This document shows, piece by piece, positions 42,943 through 51,553 of a DNA stretch of 64,000 nucleotides; the stretch's first letter is position 1; each line of letters starts with the position of its first letter. The notes under the pieces are model-generated. The model had not been told where the DNA came from. It saw only the letters and a list, made by a program, of their open reading frames with translations, and did no database searches. Made by a program: the position numbers and the translations under genes. The stretch is from Bacteroidaceae bacterium (GTDB lineage Bacteria; Bacteroidota; Bacteroidia; Bacteroidales; Bacteroidaceae), in NCBI GenBank assembly GCA_902362375.1, contig CABIVS010000009.1, positions 198,897 through 262,896 on the forward strand, written 5' to 3'.

Positions 42943-42956
42943 CAGAAAAAGGTTTC

Positions 42957-45900
42957 ATGGCAAAGATTCTCATCGCCCGGGGACAGGCGACCATCTATGT
43001 CCAGAAGGACGGGTATACCATAACCCAGTCTTTGGGTGAATACGTGTTCCCCGCGGATGACACGGGGAAGATTCTCTCGTCCGTCACTCTCACCTCGACC
43101 GTACGGGTGATGTGCGGGGACGAGGAACTCACGGCCTTTACCATCGGTGCGGTGGGTAAGCCGGCGGGATTCTCATCCGTTACCGTCAATAACGGCACGA
43201 AGACCTTAACCTACGTTATCACCGCCGGTACGACGACCCTCGCCGACCACGGAACAATAGATATTCCCGTGACAATTTCCGGTATTGTCTATCATCTGTC
43301 GTTCGTCTGGTCGAAAGCCAAGGCGGGTATCCCGGGCAAGGACGGGGTCGATGCCGACATGCTCGACTGGGTCAAGGAGTGGAATACGGGTAAGACGCTC
43401 ATCAACGGCAACACGGTCATCACCCCCAAACTCTTTGCGGGCACGAAAAACAGCGACGGCACCGTCTCCGGGATAGCCATAGGCTCGTTTACACTCAATA
43501 CGAAGACCTCCTCGGGAACGATCGCCGCAGAGGCGGTAAACGGCATCTATGGATTTAGGGATGGCTACAAAACCTTCTATGTAGATAACGGCGGTAACGC
43601 CCAGTTGGGTTATGGCGACCAGTATGTCAGGTATAACGCCACGACAGGCAAGGTCGAGTTCGGCAGCGGAGTGAGTCTGAACTGGGTCGGTGCGACCTAC
43701 ATCGACAAGGACGGCGTCTTTACCGGAACACTCTCGGCCGATACGATTAAGACGATTTCCATCAGTGCTTCCCAGATCACATCGGGGATTATCGCTGCGG
43801 CACGCATCGACACGGCGGCGTTGAAAGCCTCCTTGATTACCGCCGGAAACATCGAAGCTCTGACCTTGAACGTTACAAAAGGGAAAATCGGCGGCTGGAC
43901 GGTGGATGCCGACTCCCTTTACCGGGGTACGAAGAACAACACTGTGGGGAGCTGCACCTCTGCCGCAGGTAGCATTACGCTCGGCTCGAACGGTATCCGG
44001 GGCTATAAATGGCGGCTGGATGCCTCGGGAGCCGGAGCGGTCGCGGGCGGCAACATCGCGTGGGACGCTTCGGGCAACGTCACGTTCGCCTCGACGGTCA
44101 GTGCCTTGTGGACGGCACCTATCGGCTCCCTCACCACGGCTTTGGGCGGCAGCGGCTATCCCAAGCTGACGAAGATCACGGCCGACGGAATCTATACCGG
44201 CAGTATCACCGCCTCGCAGATTACCGCAGGAACCATCTCCGCCGACCGCATAGCGGCAGGCAGTATAGCGGCCTCGAAGCTCGATGCCGCCAGCATCAGG
44301 TCCTCCATCATCAACACGGACTATATCAACGGCCTGAGCTGTACCTTCACCAAAGGAAAAATCGGCGGCTGGATGATCGGGGCTTCGGCCCTCACTGCCA
44401 CGCATATCTCGATAGACAGCGGCAACAGACGCATCGCGGTGTACGGGGCCAATTCGGGTGTCGCTAGCGGGCAGCGGGTGCAGCTCTACTACAACAGCGA
44501 CACGGACTTCGGGCTCTATACCACGGACAGTGCAGGGTACTGCGTGGCACAGCTGGGTTCGAGCAACAGCATAGCCGGCTGGACGATCGACACGACTTCC
44601 ATTCGCAAGGGCAACGTGTCGCTGGGCAGCGACGGCTCGATCATCAACTCCACGAAATGGAAACTGAACAACGACGGTTCGGGGCAGATCGCCTCGGGCA
44701 ACATTGCATGGGACACTGCCGGGAACGTTACGTTCGGGGCTTCCGTATCGCTGCAATGGAAGAACGACATCGAAGCGGCCAAGGTTACGAACTTCGGCTA
44801 TCGATATTACAAGAAACTCATCATCAACGGCGACGAAGCGACCTATTATCCAGTCGTTTTCAAAGGTGGCGACCAGAACATCAAACGTACCATTCTCGTC
44901 CGTCGGGGATATGCCGAGCAGGCTCCGGTCTCGTGGAACACATCCACGCACAAAGGAGGTCTGATCGTACTTATCAAAACCAACTTCGGCGGTTGGGGTG
45001 GCATTGCCTATTCATGGGATATCTATGACCTTTCCGAGACCTACTGCCGGATGTTCGCCGGGGCGCAGCTGTGCGGCAACTACTGCATGTTCGCCGTCTT
45101 CCTGCGTGGCGGCGGCGATACGGGTGCCGTGTACCACCTCTACTCCGACCAGCCGATAGAGAGCAGCAGTTATAGTCCTTCGCCGATTCCGGCAGCTCCG
45201 CAAATCGCTTACGGCAACGACCTTATCTTCCAGAGCGGTTCCACACAAGCCTATGCCCCCGCGCCGCGCACCCTCACGGCTGCCGTCGAGGAGGAGATCC
45301 GCCGCCATCGGTTCATTGCTCTGGCGCAAAGCACGGACAGCACGCTTGCGGCGCACCCGCTGACCTATATCGGCTCGACAGGGATTTACACGGGCACCCT
45401 TACCGCGGCGCAGGTCAACGCCGTGGCGATCGATGCCGGCAGTATCAAGACGGGAACACTTTCGGCAGACCGTATCGCCGCGGGCAGCATCAGCGCCTCG
45501 AAACTCGATGCCGTGGGTATCAAGTCGTCCATTATCAATACCGATTACATCAACGGTCTCAGCTGCACGTTCACGAAGGGCAAGATCGGCGGTTTCTCCA
45601 TCGGCAGTGACAACATGACCATAGGGAACGTCGGAGCTGTGGGTGCCATCCCGTTGCAAATCCGTTCCGCCTCCACGGGCAGCGGTTACTGGTACACGGG
45701 AGCCTACAAGCCGCTGGGTATATGCCTTACGTGGTATCAGAGCAGCAATGCAGGGCATATCGTCCTCGGGCAGGTGGCGGCATCCGGCAACAGTGTCAAG
45801 ACCGGATTCATAGGTCTTCAGATGATGTCATGGGACAATCTGGAATACTTCTGCCTCTCGGTGAACTATACCAAAAGCGGCAGCAAGGAGGTATACAACC

Positions 45901-47726
45901 GTATCGCGGGGTGGGCCTTCGACCACAACCATATCTGGAAAAACAACATCTCGCTGGGCAGCGACGGATCTATCGCCAACTCCACGAAATGGAGTCTGAA
46001 CAACGACGGGTCTGGGCACATAGCCTCGGGTAATATCTCATGGAATGCCGCCGGCACGGTTACCTTTGCCGCATCCGTATCCGCCCAGTGGACTACGGGC
46101 ATCACGACGGCGCAGGAACTCGCTTCGGCCATGGCGTTCGGGAAGATGCTCTACCGCGACCCGACTTTCTGGAACGGAAACAACGGTGTCGTGGTTTACA
46201 ACAACTCCCAGAACGGTATGGTGACCGTTACCCGGCAGCAGGATGCCACGGCACCCAATGACAGCAAGTATGTCCTGAAAATCCAGACCAGCGGCAGTGC
46301 CAGCCCTCGCAACGGAGGCTTCTATTTCGGGGCGAAATGCGGTTACCGCAAGGTGCTCGTCGCCCGCATTATCGCCAAGATCCCCGCCGGCAGAAATCTC
46401 TGTTGGGCGACGAACAGCGTCGGCACGGGAGGTTCGCACCGGTGGCTTACGTCGAACGCCGGCACGGGCGACTGGAAAGAATACGTCTACAAGGTCGTGT
46501 GCGGCACCGCCGATTTTTCCAGCACCCATTTCTTCTACGTGGACGGCACGCAGGGGACTTCCGATACGCCTGTCATCTGGTATGTGGCCTATGCCACGGT
46601 CTTCGACCTTACCTCCACGGAGAAATACACGACCACCATCGATGCCAACGGCATTTACACGGGAACCGTACGCGCCAACCAGATTATCGTGGATTCCGCC
46701 CTGACTGTCGGAGGGAGCAGCTATAACGGCAGCATCTCCGTCAAGGATGCGAACAATAGCGTAAAGGTCACGCTGGACAGGAACGGTATCACGGCCGTGA
46801 GCGGCAAGATCGGCGGCTGGATTCTCGGAACAAGCGCCCTGACCGCTTCGGCTCCGGCCTCGGGGCACCGCATCGTTATGGGGGCTTCAGGATATATTTA
46901 CCACGACAACCCTTCCACCGGAGTAAACTATTGGGCGCTGAACACGGACGGTTCCGCCACGTTCGGGTGCGGGAAAATCTCCTTTGCCAATGACGGATCG
47001 GGTTATCTGGCCAACCAGAATATCAAATGGGACGCCTCGGGAAATGTCACGATGACGGGCACCATCAACGCCAATGCCGGCACCATCGGGGGATTCGTCA
47101 TCGGTCAGGGGCGCATCGGCTCGACGGCGACAGGAACCGGCTCAGGCGGCGGCCTTGCCATCTACGACGACCTGTTCCGCGTGGGGGACACCATTTCGTA
47201 TGTCCTGTTCGGCAGCAACACCATACCGGCATCCGCCGGCGGATCATGTGCCACCGGACGTATTGTGAACAACAAGGTGAACAGCATCTTTAATAACAAC
47301 TACGGGCTTTATATCGATGTCAAAAACGGTAACCGTAACTACGGAATATGGTCCAATGCCTCTGTTATAGCCCCTGCCTGCATCGGCAACAAGATCAAGA
47401 ATGTCTATTTCACAGGCAGCGGTTACACGATCGATTTCTCGCAGTTCAACATCTTTTTCGTTTATGCCAACCAGAAGTACAGCGTGACCCTGCCGTCGGC
47501 ATCGTCCGTGGCCACCATGTTCGGTTACTCGACTCTGCCGTCGGACTTCGCCTGCATATTTACCCTAATTTACAACTACAACTGGGGGAATAGCCTTGTA
47601 TTCACCAATATCCGTAACCACAACGGGGATCTTGCCAGTTACACGTTAGCCAAGGGAGACTCCATTACGGTATTGTGCGCCAATTACCCCTCGTTCCATT
47701 ACCAGATATTAAATCACTCTTATTAA
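42957..47726 (+). CDS. Giant modular tail fibre
   Basis: A 1589-residue tail fibre, start MAKILIARGQATIYVQKDGY; the frame is open 357 bases further upstream, but that part is the riboswitch antisense. It contains a GIPGKDGVDADMLDW hinge and at least six related modules of the form FTKGKIGGWMIGASALTA, then NISLGSDGSIANSTKW and SLNNDGSGHIASGNISW. Two long copies (44607-44760 and 45946-46095) are alike at both DNA and protein level, as are LDAASIRSSIINTDYINGLS and its copy near 45500. The last 180 residues (GGGLAIYDDLFRVGDTISYV onward) form a distinct tip. Such repeats evolve by recombination and change host range. No reverse transcriptase or template repeat is present. Confidence 0.85.
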   Translation: MAKILIARGQATIYVQKDGYTITQSLGEYVFPADDTGKILSSVTLTSTVRVMCGDEELTAFTIGAVGKPAGFSSVTVNNGTKTLTYVITAGTTTLADHGTIDIPVTISGIVYHLSFVWSKAKAGIPGKDGVDADMLDWVKEWNTGKTLINGNTVITPKLFAGTKNSDGTVSGIAIGSFTLNTKTSSGTIAAEAVNGIYGFRDGYKTFYVDNGGNAQLGYGDQYVRYNATTGKVEFGSGVSLNWVGATYIDKDGVFTGTLSADTIKTISISASQITSGIIAAARIDTAALKASLITAGNIEALTLNVTKGKIGGWTVDADSLYRGTKNNTVGSCTSAAGSITLGSNGIRGYKWRLDASGAGAVAGGNIAWDASGNVTFASTVSALWTAPIGSLTTALGGSGYPKLTKITADGIYTGSITASQITAGTISADRIAAGSIAASKLDAASIRSSIINTDYINGLSCTFTKGKIGGWMIGASALTATHISIDSGNRRIAVYGANSGVASGQRVQLYYNSDTDFGLYTTDSAGYCVAQLGSSNSIAGWTIDTTSIRKGNVSLGSDGSIINSTKWKLNNDGSGQIASGNIAWDTAGNVTFGASVSLQWKNDIEAAKVTNFGYRYYKKLIINGDEATYYPVVFKGGDQNIKRTILVRRGYAEQAPVSWNTSTHKGGLIVLIKTNFGGWGGIAYSWDIYDLSETYCRMFAGAQLCGNYCMFAVFLRGGGDTGAVYHLYSDQPIESSSYSPSPIPAAPQIAYGNDLIFQSGSTQAYAPAPRTLTAAVEEEIRRHRFIALAQSTDSTLAAHPLTYIGSTGIYTGTLTAAQVNAVAIDAGSIKTGTLSADRIAAGSISASKLDAVGIKSSIINTDYINGLSCTFTKGKIGGFSIGSDNMTIGNVGAVGAIPLQIRSASTGSGYWYTGAYKPLGICLTWYQSSNAGHIVLGQVAASGNSVKTGFIGLQMMSWDNLEYFCLSVNYTKSGSKEVYNRIAGWAFDHNHIWKNNISLGSDGSIANSTKWSLNNDGSGHIASGNISWNAAGTVTFAASVSAQWTTGITTAQELASAMAFGKMLYRDPTFWNGNNGVVVYNNSQNGMVTVTRQQDATAPNDSKYVLKIQTSGSASPRNGGFYFGAKCGYRKVLVARIIAKIPAGRNLCWATNSVGTGGSHRWLTSNAGTGDWKEYVYKVVCGTADFSSTHFFYVDGTQGTSDTPVIWYVAYATVFDLTSTEKYTTTIDANGIYTGTVRANQIIVDSALTVGGSSYNGSISVKDANNSVKVTLDRNGITAVSGKIGGWILGTSALTASAPASGHRIVMGASGYIYHDNPSTGVNYWALNTDGSATFGCGKISFANDGSGYLANQNIKWDASGNVTMTGTINANAGTIGGFVIGQGRIGSTATGTGSGGGLAIYDDLFRVGDTISYVLFGSNTIPASAGGSCATGRIVNNKVNSIFNNNYGLYIDVKNGNRNYGIWSNASVIAPACIGNKIKNVYFTGSGYTIDFSQFNIFFVYANQKYSVTLPSASSVATMFGYSTLPSDFACIFTLIYNYNWGNSLVFTNIRNHNGDLASYTLAKGDSITVLCANYPSFHYQILNHSY
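44607..46095 (+). repeat. Internal repeats of the giant fibre
   Basis: The module encoding SLGSDGSIINSTKWKLNNDG near 44620 recurs near 45950 as SLGSDGSIANSTKWSLNNDG, and the module encoding SSIINTDYINGLSCTFTKGK near 44310 recurs near 45520. The DNA is clearly similar but not identical, so they are older duplications. Confidence 0.8.
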
Positions 47727-47758
47727 AAACTTTTCTGCTGGGAATATCCCTACACTTA
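47727..47758 (+). promoter_or_regulatory. Weak late-promoter-like site H
   Basis: AAACTT (47727-47732), 18-base spacer, TACACTTA (47751-47758), 19 bases before the ATG at 47778. One mismatch in the first half and one in the second compared with the other sites. Confidence 0.35.
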
Positions 47759-47777
47759 ATAAAAACAGAAGCGAATT

Positions 47778-48065
47778 ATGAACATCACCAACGTAACGGT
47801 AACCAAGGTTGCCGAAGAGAGCACGGAGAATGCCGACTACCAGTTGGAATATTCCATCGTCAATGACGCGCTGACCCGCGTCCACGCCTCCATCCGCAAG
47901 AAGGATACGGATGGCTCGGGGAACGCTCCGCAGATAGGTATCATCTACATGGAACAAGGCGTTATTTCATGCAACATTCCTATGGGAGAGCCGCTTGCAC
48001 CCCTGTTTCATGATTTCGATACCATGATCGACGAAATAAAAAAGAGTAACGTACAAAATGCATAA
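47778..48065 (+). CDS. Small hypothetical tail-region protein
   Basis: A 95-residue protein (MNITNVTVTKVAEESTENAD) with two beta hairpins suggested by YQLEYSIVNDALTRVHASIR and GIIYMEQGVISCNIP. It could be a fibre chaperone or a small virion protein, judging from its place after the fibre gene. It is followed 5 bases later by the next small gene. No family recognised. Confidence 0.6.
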   Translation: MNITNVTVTKVAEESTENADYQLEYSIVNDALTRVHASIRKKDTDGSGNAPQIGIIYMEQGVISCNIPMGEPLAPLFHDFDTMIDEIKKSNVQNA

Positions 48066-48070
48066 ATAAT

Positions 48071-48394
48071 ATGGAACTGTCAGTCAAAGACCGCCTTTAC
48101 CTGCCGTCCTTTTTGCCGGCACGGGGCAACTTCAAGGACTTCAACCTCAAAAAAGAGATTCTGCGCAAGATCGCCATTCCGGACGAGGAGCGCAAAGCCA
48201 TCGGTCTTCACGAGAATGCCGAGGACAAGCGCATCGAATGGGATGTGGAGAAGGAGAAACCGCTTGCCGTGGAGTTCTCGGGGGACGAGATGGAGTATCT
48301 CCGGAAAGCCTGCGAACGCATCTCGGACGAGGAGCTTCCGGACGATATGTGGGCTACCGTGTCGCGCATCTACGATTTCATTCAGGAGAAGTAA
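48071..48394 (+). CDS. Small hypothetical tail-region protein
   Basis: A 107-residue acidic protein (MELSVKDRLYLPSFLPARGN), probably helical: NLKKEILRKIAIPDEERKAI and GDEMEYLRKACERISDEELP. It ends before a hairpin terminator at 48434. Recurrent partner of the preceding small gene by position. Function unknown; a tail fibre assembly factor is one possibility. Confidence 0.65.
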   Translation: MELSVKDRLYLPSFLPARGNFKDFNLKKEILRKIAIPDEERKAIGLHENAEDKRIEWDVEKEKPLAVEFSGDEMEYLRKACERISDEELPDDMWATVSRIYDFIQEK

Positions 48395-48423
48395 ACCATC
48401 CTTTCTTTCTGCCGCTACTCTTT
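48393..48423 (+). promoter_or_regulatory. Late-promoter-like site E
   Basis: AAACCA (48393-48398), 17-base spacer, TACTCTTT (48416-48423). Unlike the other sites it is followed at once by a terminator hairpin, and its 3' half is part of the 17-base palindrome ACTCTTTTGAAAAGAGT. The site overlaps the stop codon of the preceding gene. Confidence 0.45.
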
Positions 48424-48433
48424 TGAAAAGAGT

Positions 48434-48468
48434 GCCCGGTCGTACTCTGATGTATGGTCGGGCTTTTT
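48434..48468 (+). terminator. Intrinsic terminator before baseplate gene
   Basis: GCCCGGTCGTAC pairs with GTATGGTCGGGC (12 pairs, some G-T) around TCTGAT and is followed by TTTTTG. It ends the fibre transcript or acts as an attenuator in the leader of the next gene. Confidence 0.8.
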
Positions 48469-48483
48469 GTTGAAGTATCGTTC

Positions 48484-49182
48484 ATGGCAAGACAGGACAT
48501 AACAATGGACGCCGAATACGGTGAGGTGGAGACTTCCGGCAATATCGCCGGCAAGAGTTTCTACGACTTCCGCCTGCTCGATGCCGTCGCGGGTGCGGAC
48601 AACGACACCTTCCGCTACGGAGAGATTACCGTCCCCGTCGGCTTCGTGTACACGTATAACGACGGCAAAGGGTTCCATGTCAGGATTCCCTATACGCCCG
48701 ACATGCGCCGCCTGACGGTCCGTCTGGTTATGGAAAGCGGTTCGGGCGGCACGGAGTACCTGAGAAATCCTGCGACGGGCAAACATTGGTTTCCCGTCGT
48801 GGCGGAGACGGAAGCCGGCACGGCCGATATCGCCCTGGCCGCATTTTTCTCCCTCAATGAGAAGGGAGTCTACAACCTGCTGTCACGGGACGGTTACCTT
48901 GCCGTGTACAGCGGCTCAGAGACCGACTTCGAAATAGGAGCCGCCAAAGCCCAGAACGAGACGTTTCTGCTGAAAGCTTCAGCCGGAAATCTCTACCAAC
49001 ATTCTACGACAGGTGTCGGCCTCGTCGACTACCTGCATTCGAGTCTGGAAAACAACGGTCTTGCCGCCAAACTGCAGTCGGAATTCCTGTCGGACAAGGT
49101 CGTCATCAAGAATGCCTATATGGATTCTGCCACGGGAGAGCTGCTTTTAGAAACCGAGGAAAAGGAGGAGAACGATGGGTAA
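48484..49182 (+). CDS. Hypothetical baseplate-region protein
   Basis: A 232-residue protein (start MARQDITMDAEYGEVETSGN). It has beta-rich segments YNDGKGFHVRIPYTPDMRRL and AALAAFFSLNEKG-type sequence, and a C-terminal acidic tail (ETEEKEENDG) that overlaps the next gene by 8 bases. No family is recognised. The gene opens a run of tightly packed genes leading to the gpJ/gpI-like baseplate genes, so a wedge or baseplate function is likely. Confidence 0.6.
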   Translation: MARQDITMDAEYGEVETSGNIAGKSFYDFRLLDAVAGADNDTFRYGEITVPVGFVYTYNDGKGFHVRIPYTPDMRRLTVRLVMESGSGGTEYLRNPATGKHWFPVVAETEAGTADIALAAFFSLNEKGVYNLLSRDGYLAVYSGSETDFEIGAAKAQNETFLLKASAGNLYQHSTTGVGLVDYLHSSLENNGLAAKLQSEFLSDKVVIKNAYMDSATGELLLETEEKEENDG

Positions 49183-50107
49183 GTACAGGGTCGTAGCCGG
49201 ACAGAATATCTACGATGTGGCCCTGTACCTGTACGGCAGCATCGAGGGAGTCGTGGATTTGCTCATCAACAACCCCGATCTCTCCTTCGCCACGACATTG
49301 ACTGCCGGCCGGGAACTTGTCTACACGGACGATTTCGTTATCCGCGCCGATGTAGTCGCCTATAACGGGTTGCACGGCATCGTCCCCGCTAACGGTGAAC
49401 GGCATGTCTATCCCAAAACGTTCACCTTGCCGCTTGCTGTCGTCCTCACGCTCGCTGCCGGGATCATCACCGTGCAGTGTGCCGTTTCCGGTGCGGGACA
49501 GCTGGAAATCGACTGGGGCGACAACAGCGACACCGAGACCGTCCTCCTCGCGGACACGCCGCAGCTGCTCACCCATACCTTCGACAACAAAGTCAGGGAC
49601 AGGCGTCGTATCCGTTGGTTTACCGATGCCTGCTTCCGGAGTATCGACTGGAGCGGGCTCAAACCGCGGTCGTTGGTACTGGTGCAGACACTGCCGGTGG
49701 AGGAGCTGACGCTCACGCACGCCACACTCTCCTTGGAGAGCCTGCGGCTGCTTTCCGGAACCTACAGCCTGAACCTGTCGAATTGCGCGTTGGCCGATCT
49801 TGCACCGCTTGCCGAATGCCGGGAACTGATGACACTCGACCTCTCCGCCGCCCGACTGAAACCGACAGTCATAGATCATTACCTGACAACCCTTGTGGAA
49901 CATTACGGCGACCGACGGAATTGCACGGTCATTTTACCTACAGCCCCGACGGGAACCTATCGGGAGCCGGACCGGGATACCGAAACGGGGCGCTACCGTA
50001 TCGCCTCGGGCATGGAAGCCGTATGGGTCATCCTGCACGAGGAGGCCTGGAATGAGGGTGGCGCGTGGAAATTCATTATCGACGATATAACCTATACAGT
50101 GGAATGA
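49175..50107 (+). CDS. LysM-like tail protein (gpX-type) with extra domains
   Basis: A 310-residue protein. Residues 1-55, KYRVVAGQNIYDVALYLYGS and LINNPDLSFATTLTAGREL, match the LysM-like P2 gpX fold that links tail and baseplate. A second part has a PKD-like GQLEIDWGDNSDTETVLLAD, and the third has leucine-rich-like units (LPVEELTLTHATLSLESLRL, CRELMTLDLSAARLKPT). The usual gpX is only about 70 residues, so this is an expanded form. It overlaps both neighbours (ATGA at its end). Confidence 0.65.
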   Translation: MGKYRVVAGQNIYDVALYLYGSIEGVVDLLINNPDLSFATTLTAGRELVYTDDFVIRADVVAYNGLHGIVPANGERHVYPKTFTLPLAVVLTLAAGIITVQCAVSGAGQLEIDWGDNSDTETVLLADTPQLLTHTFDNKVRDRRRIRWFTDACFRSIDWSGLKPRSLVLVQTLPVEELTLTHATLSLESLRLLSGTYSLNLSNCALADLAPLAECRELMTLDLSAARLKPTVIDHYLTTLVEHYGDRRNCTVILPTAPTGTYREPDRDTETGRYRIASGMEAVWVILHEEAWNEGGAWKFIIDDITYTVE

Positions 50108-50997
50108 GCCGGACGATTAAGGAGATATACAATGAAGCCGTGCAGGAACGCAACCGGCGGCTGGAACTGACGGAGTTCGCCAGCGACTCGAAGCTGTCTG
50201 TCATGAACGGTATCCTATGGACCGTAGCCGCTGTCATCTACAGTTTCGAGACGCTGCTTGATGTCTTCGCGGTGGATATCTCGGAAGCCATCAACAACCG
50301 GATCAACGGCACGCCGGACTACTACGCCAATGCGCTGCTGCAATACCAGCAGGGCGACGAGCTGACCGTCCGCGAGGACGGACTGGCTTTCGGGTATGCC
50401 CAGGTCGATGAGACCAAACGCATCATTACGCAGGTCTCCTATGTGGAGAGCACGGACGACAGCAACCTCGACAGCAAGCTGGTACTGAAAATCGCTACCG
50501 GCACGAAAGGACATCTGGAAGCTATTCCCGCCGAGGAGCTGGTGCCCATCAATGCCTATATCGGCAAGCTGAAATTCGCCGGCACACGCATCGAGGTCAT
50601 CTCGACCAAAGGCGACGTGCTGGTGCCGCGTCTTACGGTCTTCTACGATGGTGCCGTTCCCGAGGCGGAGATGTACGACAGCATCGAGACCCGTATCCGG
50701 GACTACATTATGGGCATCGACTTCGACGCTGCGGTCTATGTCTCCCGCCTGACGGATGCCATACGCCGTGCCGAACACGTTACAGACGTCTATATCGACG
50801 AGACGGCAATCCCCGAGCAGGGCGTGTTTATTGCTTGCCACGATACGGACGGGCAAATCCAGCCCCTGCAACGTGTCGGCCGCATGACATACACCGCCTC
50901 GGGCTACCTGAAAGAGTCCTCGCGCAAGGACGAGGAGTCGGAACTGCCGACCTTCCGGGAAGCCATCACGCTCAAAGTCGAAAACCATGAGATATAA
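50104..50997 (+). CDS. Baseplate wedge protein (gpJ-like)
   Basis: A 297-residue protein starting MSRTIKEIYNEAVQERNRRL on an ATGA overlap. The N-terminal hydrophobic helix SVMNGILWTVAAVIYSFETL and the later region IRDYIMGIDFDAAVYVSRLT, then DAIRRAEHVTDVYIDE, match baseplate J-type proteins (phage Mu gp47 / P2 gpJ), which form the wedges of a contractile baseplate. It is followed by an overlapping gpI-like gene, the P2/Mu order. No enzymatic role. Confidence 0.75.
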   Translation: MSRTIKEIYNEAVQERNRRLELTEFASDSKLSVMNGILWTVAAVIYSFETLLDVFAVDISEAINNRINGTPDYYANALLQYQQGDELTVREDGLAFGYAQVDETKRIITQVSYVESTDDSNLDSKLVLKIATGTKGHLEAIPAEELVPINAYIGKLKFAGTRIEVISTKGDVLVPRLTVFYDGAVPEAEMYDSIETRIRDYIMGIDFDAAVYVSRLTDAIRRAEHVTDVYIDETAIPEQGVFIACHDTDGQIQPLQRVGRMTYTASGYLKESSRKDEESELPTFREAITLKVENHEI

Positions 50998-51553
50998 GCT
51001 GCCCATAGACCGTTCGGTGAACCGGCTCGTGCCGCACTACCTGTCGGGACGGCGGTTCATCCTCTTCGTGCAGAGCTGCCTCTATCCCTTGCAAAGCCTG
51101 AACGAACGGTTCCGTACGTTTGCACGGGAACGGCATATCGAGGCGCGCATGACCTCACAGGTCATCTATTTCGAGTGGTTCCTGAACTACCGGTTCGGTA
51201 AATACATCAAGGACGGCAAGGACCGCATCTTCATCAAGGACAGCACGAGTGTCGGTGTGGACCTGTACCACGAAGGGGCGGAATACCAGCGTCCTTTCAC
51301 CGTATGGTACAACGGGGAACAGGTTACAACGGACAATGAGGCGGAACGCCCCCGTCCGTTCTACCTGCTGGCGGAAGAGAAGCTGATCAACAAGGTCAGC
51401 TTCATGGTCTGCGTCCCGCCCGTCACCATACCTCCGCGGGAACTGGTCTATATGCTTTCCTATGTGGTGAACACCTATAAGACAGCAGGCAAGACCTACC
51501 TGATCAAGATCGACGAAGACGAATACACCCCCAATAAGAATACAGGACAATGA
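50987..51553 (+). CDS. Baseplate/tail protein (gpI-like)
   Basis: A 188-residue protein overlapping the gpJ-like gene by 11 bases. It contains RSVNRLVPHYLSGRRFILFV and LQSLNERFRTFARERHIEAR near the N-terminus and VPPVTIPPRELVYMLSYVVN near the C-terminus. Its place between gpJ and the second fibre is that of P2 gpI, which links baseplate wedge to fibre. Sequence identity to gpI is not demonstrable by eye. Confidence 0.6.
   Translation: MRYKLPIDRSVNRLVPHYLSGRRFILFVQSCLYPLQSLNERFRTFARERHIEARMTSQVIYFEWFLNYRFGKYIKDGKDRIFIKDSTSVGVDLYHEGAEYQRPFTVWYNGEQVTTDNEAERPRPFYLLAEEKLINKVSFMVCVPPVTIPPRELVYMLSYVVNTYKTAGKTYLIKIDEDEYTPNKNTGQ

Noticed and set aside
42600..42956. Upstream extension of the giant fibre frame from 42600
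   Set aside because: This stretch is the reverse complement of the cobalamin riboswitch and terminator; the fibre sequence pattern begins at 42957.
43206..44951. 581-residue minus-strand frame opposite the giant fibre
   Set aside because: Shadow frame across repeated modules; no domain and no plausible start site.
42957..47726. Diversity-generating retroelement acting on the giant fibre
   Set aside because: No reverse transcriptase, no template repeat and no C-type lectin-like variable end in the window.
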